A stretch of DNA of 49,367 nucleotides from a virus, in the IMG/VR virus record IMGVR_UViG_3300036944_000680, positions 1 through 49,367 of that record, one strand, 5' to 3'. The position numbers and the translations under genes were made by a program. The stretch's first letter is position 1. Every line of letters begins with the position of its first letter. The notes below the pieces were generated by a model that saw nothing but the letters and a program-made list of their open reading frames with translations, ran no database searches and was not told where the DNA came from. This document shows, piece after piece, positions 9,943-17,173 of this stretch.

Positions 9943-10965
9943 TTAGTATTTATATATTGTTGGGTTAGGTTTTGAATAATCTATATCAACGTGGCAAAAT
10001 TTCTTTTCCCAGTTGATACCTATACGTTTAATACCTACCTGCATACAGGCTTGTACTATTGTATATATTTCTTGTCCGTTTCTTGCTCTAAGGTCAACGG
10101 CTAGACCTTTTAAATGTGCAGAATCTGCCACACCTCCTACTTTTTTATTATGTTCAGGTGTTCTTAAACCAGAGTTTATTATAAATGGTATACCTGCTAT
10201 TTCCCTAGCTTTATCAAGTATTTCTACAAGTTTTACGTCAAGCCCATTAACTTCTTTGGTAGAAAAATGTTTAGGTTTATAAACTTCATCTTCTTCTGGT
10301 AAAGCCATCATATCAACAAGTTTAGTTTTTAATTCTATTAGTTTACTTACCACCATATTTCTACTTGTTCTTGTTTTTATATTTTTAATAAATGGTTTTA
10401 CTAAAGCAAATGTTTTTGAATAATTACCATCAGTATGAAGTGGATCATCATTATGATAATACTTTTCAAGTTTTCCATTAACAAGAGTTTCATCTATTTG
10501 ATCTTGATATTTTTTTATCCAACCAAGTTTAGATAGTATATTTACAATTGCATGCATCACTTCGTGCAGTATCTCATTCTTGTCAATGTTTGGCACAACG
10601 TAGATAAACTCAGTGTTATTATATATACCATAGAAATCAGTATAGGGTAATATTGTACCATTTATCTTAACTGTTGGTTTGTCAAAGAATACAACACAGT
10701 CATACTTATCTTTTTCTACCAATCCAATCACCTTTTCCTTAACATTCTCTGGTATAAAGAATCTATCACCTGCTGGGTTAACGTGTGAAAAGTCAAATTT
10801 TAAACCTGTTATGCTTGCTTCGACTGATTCAGAAACAATATCTAATGGCTCATCAAGGAAACCTATCTCTATGGCCTGATGTTTAAAATAACTTTCGAGT
10901 TGATTTTTCTTCTGAATGAAAAGTTTACTTGGATATTTTTTATTTTTAATAAATAATATTTTCAT
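9943..10965 (-). CDS. Two-domain zinc endolysin: HExxH metalloprotease-like region plus M15A peptidase
   Basis: 340 residues from the ATG at 10965, one base after the holin stop; an in-frame ATG at 10980 overlaps the holin. The C-terminal domain (about residues 240-340) is a peptidase M15A fold with SGLRTPEHN, SAHLKGLAVDL and CHVDI. The two His and the Asp are the expected zinc ligands; this family cleaves peptidoglycan cross-links. The N-terminal region carries HEVMH at about residues 134-138, a classic HExxH zinc-protease signature, which is unusual in an endolysin. There is no signal peptide, so export would need the holin. The M15 assignment is solid; the N-terminal activity is inference. 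Confidence 0.85.
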   Translation of the reverse strand: MKILFIKNKKYPSKLFIQKKNQLESYFKHQAIEIGFLDEPLDIVSESVEASITGLKFDFSHVNPAGDRFFIPENVKEKVIGLVEKDKYDCVVFFDKPTVKINGTILPYTDFYGIYNNTEFIYVVPNIDKNEILHEVMHAIVNILSKLGWIKKYQDQIDETLVNGKLEKYYHNDDPLHTDGNYSKTFALVKPFIKNIKTRTSRNMVVSKLIELKTKLVDMMALPEEDEVYKPKHFSTKEVNGLDVKLVEILDKAREIAGIPFIINSGLRTPEHNKKVGGVADSAHLKGLAVDLRARNGQEIYTIVQACMQVGIKRIGINWEKKFCHVDIDYSKPNPTIYKY

Positions 10966-10966
10966 G

Positions 10967-11407
10967 TTATTTCTTTTCAAGAAAGTCTATTAAGACATTT
11001 CTGATCTTTCCAAGAATTAAATTTACAGCATCCATTTCCGCAACTTCTTTCCCTGTTTTAATTTCTTGGATATTTCCAATTATAGATAATGCTTCTGATA
11101 CGATAAGCATATTAAGTGACCATACAGCAAGCATGTGAAGATCAAGTCCTATCCCCCTCCCAGTAAGTACAACTATCATCGGAATTAAAAGCATCATCAG
11201 TTTAAATAAGATACCAAAAGAAAGTCTTTTTGAAGTTATTTTATTAACTCCTTTTATCCTAGCATCGGCAAAAATCCCAGTCATTATGTCTATTAAAATG
11301 AAGACTGATAAAATCATTACAGCTTCAGGATTAAGCACTGTAAGTATTAATGTTACCAGTGTATATATTGTATTATTTATTAAATCGTTTCTCATATTAT
11401 CTCTCAT
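10967..11407 (-). CDS. Phage holin (phage_holin_4 / toxin-secretion type)
   Basis: 146 residues with several hydrophobic helices, at about residues 10-45, 65-85 and 88-110. The segment FILIDIMTGIFADARIKG.NKITSKR is the hallmark of the holin family (D-x-x-T-G loop followed by S-K/R). The C-terminus is charged (LDFLEKK). It is followed directly by the endolysin, as in a lysis cassette. Two candidate starts exist (ATG 11407 and ATG 11395), both preceded by AT-rich sequence without a Shine-Dalgarno site. It would form the membrane lesion that releases the endolysin. Confidence 0.85.
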   Translation of the reverse strand: MRDNMRNDLINNTIYTLVTLILTVLNPEAVMILSVFILIDIMTGIFADARIKGVNKITSKRLSFGILFKLMMLLIPMIVVLTGRGIGLDLHMLAVWSLNMLIVSEALSIIGNIQEIKTGKEVAEMDAVNLILGKIRNVLIDFLEKK

Positions 11408-11454
11408 ATACTCACATTATGAGCATATTAGAAACAACGTGTTTCTAAGTTGTA
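11408..11454 (-). promoter_or_regulatory. Hairpins between fibre gene and holin gene
   Basis: The minus-strand sequence contains an 8-bp perfect stem (TTAGAAAC, 5-nt loop, GTTTCTAA; 11429-11449), then a weaker one (CTCATAATGTGAG) just before the holin start. No U-run follows, so an attenuator or RNA-processing site that tunes lysis timing is more likely than a terminator. Function is inference. Confidence 0.4.
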
Positions 11455-13041
11455 TTAATTAAAACTCTTAAAGTACATACCACCATTACCATCAGAACTT
11501 TGTAGTAGAACAACATCTCCTATTATTACAGGAATACAGAAGAATAGTTTATTTGAAGCAACACTACTTTCAGATATTAACATCTCAATTTGTGAACCAC
11601 CAACGGGCGTATAGTAACAATATGTATCTGCGTTTGAGTGGTATATCCACCCATAAACAAAACCTTGTTCCGTAGCTGTGTGTGATATACTTAATGTATT
11701 GTTACCAGTATCTTCACTTATAAGAGTATGTTTTCCAAATACCTTTGTTGATATATCAACCCAATTAGAGTTATCACTCACTATTGTAAATGATTTATAC
11801 CGTACACCTATTACCTTTGTAGTAACTCCGTTTATTGTCTCAGTACCATCTGCGTCAACAGTAAGTGTATTTGCTGAACTATCTATTTTTTCAAATGTAT
11901 ACTTTGCTGTATTTGATACAGCGGTGGGTAAGGTTATTGTTATATTACCTGATGTACAATCTACTTTATAAATATTATCACCAGAAGTTTCAGTTATTGT
12001 TACTGTTGAACTGATTGTTGTAACATAAGGTGCTGAACCTGCAGATAGTGCTGTATATATATTACCGATTTCTTCATCTATTCCAACGATATGTTCACCT
12101 ATAGTATTTCCAGTTGTAGTATAGTTTGTTGATGTTCCTGATATATCTAATTCCCCATCATTGTGAGTATGACCTACATCAGACTTACCTGTTTCTAAAT
12201 CAGAAACTCTTCCCTCTGTTTCAATTATAAATTGTTCAACAGTATTCCCAAATGATACTGAATCTATATCAGAAGTATCCAATACAACAATACCAATCTG
12301 ACCATTAACACTATCAACATCATTCACCTGAGCACCTGCTTCTATTGCAGCTAATTTAGATGCCTCTGCAGATGTGTATGATGCCGTTGTTGCGTCTAAT
12401 ATTGCTTGGTTAGCATGCGTATGTCTAGCTGCAGTGTTTGCAGAAACATCAGTATTAGAACTAACAGTTGTTTGAAAATCACTTATTGTTGATGCTGTTT
12501 GTGTGCCTGTATGATTAGCACGATCTAACAAGATTACATCAGAACTGTTTGATGTTGCTCCGTCTGCAACATTTAATATTGAACGTGCATCTGTTGCAGA
12601 CAATTCTTCAACAACACCAGTACCCACAGTAGTTCTACCGAGAAAGATATCAGTAGCTACATCTTGAATCTTAGCAAGTGTAACAGCTTTATCTTCTATT
12701 TGTGCGGTATCAACTGTGTCAAGTGTTGCTAGATATCCTTGATTGGTTATAGACTCTGCCTCATCTACGATACCATTATCATCTGTATCGTATACAGCCT
12801 TTGCCATATCACCTGAACCTCCACCACCACCTGATTCATTTTGCCAGGATGGTAATCCTGATACCGCTTTTATTACTTGATCATCTGAACCAATACCAAG
12901 CCTTACAAACTCAGTACCATTATGATAAAGTATATCTCCACGTGAATAGGTTATACCATCGAGGTTTTGTACAAGTTGTAATTCTGTTGATGTAAGTTCA
13001 TTTGTGAATACCTGTCCAGGATTTGAATATAAGTATAACAT
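11455..13041 (-). CDS. Tail fibre / appendage protein
   Basis: 528 residues with typical phage fibre features: a short N-terminal attachment part, a Gly/Ser linker (NESGGGGGSGDMA), and then degenerate helical repeats such as SILNVADGATSN, ANHTGTQTASTISDFQ and EASKLAAIEAGAQ. These repeats are common in fibre shafts. Beta-rich C-terminal domains follow. The segment around residues 335-430 reads like a collar or head domain (SGNITITLPTAVSNTAKYTF). The last 90 residues may be the receptor-binding tip. It follows a coiled-coil protein and precedes the lysis genes. The fibre call is firm by composition; the receptor is unknown. Confidence 0.8.
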   Translation of the reverse strand: MLYLYSNPGQVFTNELTSTELQLVQNLDGITYSRGDILYHNGTEFVRLGIGSDDQVIKAVSGLPSWQNESGGGGGSGDMAKAVYDTDDNGIVDEAESITNQGYLATLDTVDTAQIEDKAVTLAKIQDVATDIFLGRTTVGTGVVEELSATDARSILNVADGATSNSSDVILLDRANHTGTQTASTISDFQTTVSSNTDVSANTAARHTHANQAILDATTASYTSAEASKLAAIEAGAQVNDVDSVNGQIGIVVLDTSDIDSVSFGNTVEQFIIETEGRVSDLETGKSDVGHTHNDGELDISGTSTNYTTTGNTIGEHIVGIDEEIGNIYTALSAGSAPYVTTISSTVTITETSGDNIYKVDCTSGNITITLPTAVSNTAKYTFEKIDSSANTLTVDADGTETINGVTTKVIGVRYKSFTIVSDNSNWVDISTKVFGKHTLISEDTGNNTLSISHTATEQGFVYGWIYHSNADTYCYYTPVGGSQIEMLISESSVASNKLFFCIPVIIGDVVLLQSSDGNGGMYFKSFN

Positions 13042-13042
13042 A

Positions 13043-13798
13043 TTATTTCTTTCTCTTTCTCATTATCTCTTTATCACGTTCGACCATTAGTTTCTTATCT
13101 TTAAGTTGTTCTTGACGCACCTTTTTAATTTCCTTATTGTTTAATATATTAACATAGGTTTTAATTTCAGTACGACTTTTATCTATTTCAATTGTTTTAT
13201 TTTCAGCTTCTTTTTCTAATTCAGCAATCATTTGATTTGCTTTTTCTACCTCACTAAGTTTTATATCATAAAGATATTCAAGTTGATCTAATTCTTCTTT
13301 CTTTAATTCAACTGACTTGTCAAGGGTCTTACCTTCTTCTATTAGTTCATTATTTCTTATTTCATTAAGATTAATTTCAGCCGATGTTTGAATGTTTTGT
13401 TTATTTAGAATATCCTTATCAGATGATAATGTAACAACTTCATTATTTAAATTTGTCAATATTTCTTGTGTCTCTGATAACCGAGAGCGGTAGTCAGACA
13501 TTATAGATGATAACTTGGTGTTATACTCAGCTGTCTTATTAACAATATCTTTCTTATCACTTATAAATTTTAGTTTAAGTGCTTTTATATTACCATTACT
13601 TGATTCTATTTGTATAGATAGGTTTACTATATCAGATAATAGTGATTCAACCTTATCATTAAGTAATTGTATGTCAGATATTACACCCTCCTTAACGAGT
13701 AACAACCCAGATATTTCATCTTGGGTTTGTTGTTTATCCTGTTTAAGAACACTTATTTGTTCCTCTAGTGTATTCTTTTTTAGGATATCGTTACTCAT
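13043..13798 (-). CDS. Long coiled-coil protein
   Basis: 251 residues, nearly all heptad-patterned and charged, running from about residue 5 to 240 (for example EQISVLKQDKQQTQDEISGL). The end is very basic (RDKEIMRKRKK). No catalytic or membrane segment is seen. It starts 1 bp after the upstream 124-residue gene and ends 1 bp before the fibre gene, so it is made as part of the virion operon. It may be a rod-like virion part, a fibre chaperone or a neck component. Function is not recognised. Confidence 0.6.
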   Translation of the reverse strand: MSNDILKKNTLEEQISVLKQDKQQTQDEISGLLLVKEGVISDIQLLNDKVESLLSDIVNLSIQIESSNGNIKALKLKFISDKKDIVNKTAEYNTKLSSIMSDYRSRLSETQEILTNLNNEVVTLSSDKDILNKQNIQTSAEINLNEIRNNELIEEGKTLDKSVELKKEELDQLEYLYDIKLSEVEKANQMIAELEKEAENKTIEIDKSRTEIKTYVNILNNKEIKKVRQEQLKDKKLMVERDKEIMRKRKK

Positions 13799-13799
13799 A

Positions 13800-14174
13800 T
13801 TAGCTAATTTGTAGTGCTGTAAGTGTGGCAGTGTTTGTTCCTGTTCCGATCATTGTAATCTTTAGATAGTTATCTTGTACGTTGATTGGTATTTGGAATT
13901 TGTTTGTGGTTGCATTCATTGTAAATTCAAACTTTCGATTGTTTACAGTTGTTGTCCCTGAACTATCTGTCATTGTTGATAGTGGGAAAAAGGTTGCATT
14001 ATCAGCAGATGTTTCTAGTGTAACGGTTATTTTATTAGTTGAAGCTCCAGTAACATTAGCATAAAGAGTTACTGTTTCAGTTCCACGAACGTCAATTGTT
14101 CCATCCTTAGCTGTAGCAATGTTTGTTCCAGTAGGAAATACTTCAGTTATAGTTGTTAGTGTTCTTTCTTTCAT
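13800..14174 (-). CDS. Small beta-sandwich structural protein
   Basis: 124 residues, rich in Thr, Asn and Val, predicted almost wholly beta (VTLYANVTGASTNKITVTL and FEFTMNATTNKFQIPINV). This composition is common among phage head decoration and neck proteins. Tight spacing (1 bp) to its neighbours shows co-expression with virion genes. No specific family is recognised. Confidence 0.55.
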   Translation of the reverse strand: MKERTLTTITEVFPTGTNIATAKDGTIDVRGTETVTLYANVTGASTNKITVTLETSADNATFFPLSTMTDSSGTTTVNNRKFEFTMNATTNKFQIPINVQDNYLKITMIGTGTNTATLTALQIS

Positions 14175-14175
14175 A

Positions 14176-14439
14176 TTATTTAGTTGCTTTTTTAGCAGTT
14201 AGTTCTTCTTTAACTGTAGGTTCAACAGTTTCATCCTTGATAACTTCTTTGATATTTGGTACTGAAACTTCCTCTTTGATAGTTCCCTTACCTACAACTT
14301 GACAAAAACCAAGTGTGTCAAGAACAAATTGTGCAGTTAGTTCATCTAACTCCTTAACTTCTTTTGGGTTAATAACAATTTGTTCTCCCTTAAATGTAAG
14401 TGTTACTGATGTATCTGCATTACTTTTAATATTAATCAT
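14176..14439 (-). CDS. Small head/neck-associated protein of unknown function
   Basis: 87 residues. The N-terminal half looks like a small beta domain (MINIKSNADTSVTLTFKG), the middle is helical, and the C-terminal 35 residues are a disordered Lys/Glu/Val-rich tail (VPNIKEVIKDETVEP). It is the first gene after the major capsid protein and is separated from it by a hairpin-containing gap. Such short proteins after the capsid gene often complete the head or connector. The function is inferred from position only. Confidence 0.5.
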   Translation of the reverse strand: MINIKSNADTSVTLTFKGEQIVINPKEVKELDELTAQFVLDTLGFCQVVGKGTIKEEVSVPNIKEVIKDETVEPTVKEELTAKKATK

Positions 14440-14446
14440 ATTTTAA

Positions 14447-14516
14447 TAAATTATTTTTTTTCTAATAAACTAAGACACTAGCGGTCTTATTACTAAAGGG
14501 CAAGCCCTCGAGTGTA
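14447..14516 (-). terminator. Hairpin cluster after the capsid gene, probable partial terminator
   Basis: Downstream of the capsid stop the minus strand forms a GGGC-TT-GCCC hairpin and a 6-bp stem TAAGAC-loop-GTCTTA followed by GTTTATTAG. ACACT and AGTGT can also close an outer stem. The U-run is imperfect. A leaky terminator or 3' stabiliser that keeps capsid mRNA in excess is a plausible role. Confidence 0.5.
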
Positions 14517-14524
14517 TAAGATAA

Positions 14525-15514
14525 CTAAGCAGTATAAGTTCCTGAACCAGTTCCTTTTGAACCCCAAGTTCCTTTCCATGCTTTAGAAGCAACAGTACCG
14601 TATGAGTGAATGAAGTATGTATAAGAACGGTTATCCTTATTGTAATCTTCTTCAATAGCAGTAGGTAGTCCTTCGATATTGTATAGTTCGTGTGACATTG
14701 AGTCAATACAGAACCATGCAGTATTTGAACCATTGTTTTTATCTGTAAGATATTTTGAAACAGCTAAGTCAAATGTACCGTCTGAATAGATATTGATATC
14801 ATTGTAGTCAGTACCAGTTTTTTGAGCTGATTGTGTAATAACTTTTCCTTCTCGTTCTAGATGAGTAGGAAGAACAAGAGTCATTGTCCCTTGTAGATCC
14901 AAAAGTTCTCCGTTGTCTTGAGTTTGAAATTCAAGAGCTAGTTTAGCAACTTCAAGTTGGTCTTCAGATGAAAGAGCAATATTAGTTGCAGATGCGTTTG
15001 ATTGTGAACTTCCTCCTGGTACTACTGATGGGTGAGCAACAGAGAATTGAGGTTTAGTATCATTGAACCAGTGAATAAGAGTTGCTTGTCCACTTACTTC
15101 AACAGTAGCTGGTGCAGTGTCAAACCCTTTGTTAAACAATTGGTATCCGTGTTTATCTTTGAAACGCATAGCATCACGTCCTCGCATTTGAGCTTCTTTA
15201 AGAGCTGGTGCTAGTGTGTTGTATGCTAGTGATTCATAAGATACTGTTACTGAACCTGAAAATGGTTCGATAACATATTTAGATTCAAAACCTTTGAATC
15301 GTTCTTGCTTGTTAGCATTTTCCCCTTCTTTTCGAGGCCCGAATCCAGTATAGTCTGTAAATTCAGTATATGTAGATTGCATTGCATCTGCTGATTCAGT
15401 GTGAAGTACAGCGAATACACCTGGCATGTAAGAGTTTATCCCTTGATCTACAACATCGGCAATTTCAAGTCCAATACCTGGAAGAATATTACCTAATTTT
15501 GATGTTAATTCCAT
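14525..15514 (-). CDS. Major capsid protein (putative)
   Basis: 329 residues, soluble, mixed alpha/beta, without Cys-rich or membrane segments. It lies after portal, scaffold and decoration genes, the usual place of the major capsid protein. Internal features resemble HK97-fold capsids: a long N-terminal region, a helical spine near FEPFSGSVTVSYESLAYNTL-type sequence, and later beta segments such as LQGTMTLVLPTHLEREGKV. The start ATG at 15514 has no Shine-Dalgarno site, odd for a highly made protein, but other genes here are the same. A hairpin cluster follows the stop. The assignment rests on order and size, not a clear signature. Confidence 0.7.
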   Translation of the reverse strand: MELTSKLGNILPGIGLEIADVVDQGINSYMPGVFAVLHTESADAMQSTYTEFTDYTGFGPRKEGENANKQERFKGFESKYVIEPFSGSVTVSYESLAYNTLAPALKEAQMRGRDAMRFKDKHGYQLFNKGFDTAPATVEVSGQATLIHWFNDTKPQFSVAHPSVVPGGSSQSNASATNIALSSEDQLEVAKLALEFQTQDNGELLDLQGTMTLVLPTHLEREGKVITQSAQKTGTDYNDINIYSDGTFDLAVSKYLTDKNNGSNTAWFCIDSMSHELYNIEGLPTAIEEDYNKDNRSYTYFIHSYGTVASKAWKGTWGSKGTGSGTYTA

Positions 15515-15543
15515 ATTAGTGTTATAGTATTATTAGTGATTAA

Positions 15544-16038
15544 TTATCGAATTGCAGAAATATTAATTTTTGCAAATACTTTAGTTGTTGATGTTGGGTG
15601 GAAACCAATTACTTGCATAAGTCCACCTGCTCCAACTGAAGATTCATCAAGAGTTGTTTCACTAGCGAAATCGAATAGAGCACCAATAACGTCTGACCCA
15701 GTAGTAGTTCCTTTTGCAGCATCAAGTGCAACTTCGTAAACAGCATCTTTAGATGTATTTACAATAGCTTTTACTTGTGCAACAGTTGCATTGTCAGATG
15801 CAGTTGTGAATGTGTTTGTAAATCCTGCACCAGCACCGTTGTGTGTAAGAGGAGTTCCGTCTACATTAACAAGAGCAACAACAACACCTAGTACCGCAGT
15901 ACTTGAAGAGTCACATAGGTCAACAAGTCCAGCAGCAAGTTCAACAGCGTCACCAATAGTAACAGTTTTTGAGTTAGCAATTATGAATTGATCCATAACA
16001 GCTACTTCAGATGAAAGATTGAATTTTTCTTTTAACAT
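15544..16038 (-). CDS. Head decoration or minor capsid protein (putative)
   Basis: 164 residues, rich in Ala, Val and Gly, with repeating beta segments (MLKEKFNLSSEVAVMDQFIIAN, shortened: MLKEKFNLSSEV then VTIGDAVELAAGLVD). It resembles the small beta-barrel proteins encoded next to capsid genes that plug or decorate the head lattice. It lies between scaffold and capsid genes, the usual position of such proteins. No exact family is recognised. Confidence 0.55.
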   Translation of the reverse strand: MLKEKFNLSSEVAVMDQFIIANSKTVTIGDAVELAAGLVDLCDSSSTAVLGVVVALVNVDGTPLTHNGAGAGFTNTFTTASDNATVAQVKAIVNTSKDAVYEVALDAAKGTTTGSDVIGALFDFASETTLDESSVGAGGLMQVIGFHPTSTTKVFAKINISAIR

Positions 16039-16081
16039 TTTTGTATTATTAATAGTGTATAAAAGAACTTATTCATTAAGA

Positions 16082-16732
16082 TTAAAAATATTTAGAAAGT
16101 AGTTCAGCGTATCGTTCTTCTGACAAACCTCTACGTTGTGCATCAGCCCGTTGATCAGTGCTAAGTTTTGCAACTATACCACTTGAAATAGATGGTGCTG
16201 AGCCAGCAGGGGTAGGAGAGAATGATGGAGTAGTTATTGTAGTTTTAGTTTCTTTAATATCGAAACCTGCTAGTTTAGCAGCACTAGAATAAATATCCTT
16301 AAACTGTTCCTTTGTATCTAATTTAGATAGATCAAATTTTTCTAACTCTTTTTTAATGAGTTCAAATTTAGAGCCATCAGGGTCATTATCAGTTTTAAAT
16401 AAAACAGTTGACTCTTTAAATTCATTTAAGGCTTCTTCTTTATTAAGTTCACGATTCAAAGATTTCTCTTGTTCTTCTTTTTGCTGAAGTACACGTTTTA
16501 CAGTTTCTTCAACATCAATTGGAGCATTAGGATTATCAGCCTTTGCTTTTTCAGCAGCACGATAATCCTCAAGTTCTTTTTCAGCGTTAGCTTTCTTTTT
16601 TCTTAATTCAATAAGTTCGGATACAAGTTTTTTATTAGTGTCTTGGATATCATCACCACCCTGTCCTTCTAACGGGTCAGTTACGATTGTCTCGGCTAAT
16701 TCTTCTTGTGTTTGTTTTTGTTCTTTGTCCAT
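16082..16732 (-). CDS. Capsid scaffolding protein (putative)
   Basis: 216 residues from the ATG at 16732; a GTG two codons upstream is a less likely start. The protein is highly charged and helical, with a coiled coil at about residues 30-120 (rich in EEQEKSLNRELNKEE). It then has a Pro/Ser-rich hinge (TTPSFSPTPAGSAPS) and a C-terminal helix with LSEERYAELLSKYF. Such acidic helical proteins between portal and capsid are typical internal scaffolds. It has no visible protease residues. It follows an unusual structured leader (16741-16866). Confidence 0.75.
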   Translation of the reverse strand: MDKEQKQTQEELAETIVTDPLEGQGGDDIQDTNKKLVSELIELRKKKANAEKELEDYRAAEKAKADNPNAPIDVEETVKRVLQQKEEQEKSLNRELNKEEALNEFKESTVLFKTDNDPDGSKFELIKKELEKFDLSKLDTKEQFKDIYSSAAKLAGFDIKETKTTITTPSFSPTPAGSAPSISSGIVAKLSTDQRADAQRRGLSEERYAELLSKYF

Positions 16733-16740
16733 AAGCACTT

Positions 16741-16866
16741 TTTATTATCCCTTGGTAAAGCGGTTGAGTCCGCTGGCCTTCATGCGGCCATTATGGTTTA
16801 TAATGAAAGACAGACTACCTTAGGTAGCCTCAGAGAAAACCCTTATAGAGTTTAAACTGAGGTTAT
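16741..16866 (-). promoter_or_regulatory. Structured leader of four hairpins before the scaffold gene
   Basis: This 132-bp gap holds four consecutive stems: CCTCAG/CTGAGG closing 16828-16862, CTACC-TAA-GGTAG (16815-16827), TGGCC/GGCCA (16874-like arms at 16774-16790) and AGCGG/CCGCT (16759-16774). The GC content is much higher than in the flanking genes. In the minus-strand transcript it is the leader of the scaffold gene. A post-transcriptional switch, RNase site or partial terminator is possible; no known riboswitch is recognised. Confidence 0.55.
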
Positions 16867-16870
16867 CCAA

Positions 16871-17167
16871 TTATCGTTTCACCTTTTTATTTTTTTTATA
16901 TTCATTTATAGAAGTTCTAATATCATTATAGAAATTATATCTAACACGATTTTCAATTCTTGTTTGAACATCGGCAGGATCAATTGACGTTGATATTGAC
17001 ATAGTATTTCTCAGCAATCTATTTTGCATCTTCTTAAATACATCTTCAATATTATCAACCCCACCAAGTAATTCACCAAGAAAACTAATCTCAGATATTC
17101 CTGGTAACAGTGTGTGTTCAGGATTTAGTGTTTCATCAACCACTAGTTTTTCATTAATATCACTCAT
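16871..17167 (-). CDS. Small protein after the portal gene, unknown function
   Basis: 98 residues, helical and charged, with a basic C-terminus (NEYKKNKKVKR). No signature motif is seen. It starts 6 bp after the portal stop and lies before the structured leader, so it shares the portal transcript. It may be an internal head or connector-associated protein. The function is not recognised. Confidence 0.5.
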   Translation of the reverse strand: MSDINEKLVVDETLNPEHTLLPGISEISFLGELLGGVDNIEDVFKKMQNRLLRNTMSISTSIDPADVQTRIENRVRYNFYNDIRTSINEYKKNKKVKR

Positions 17168-17173
17168 AAATAA

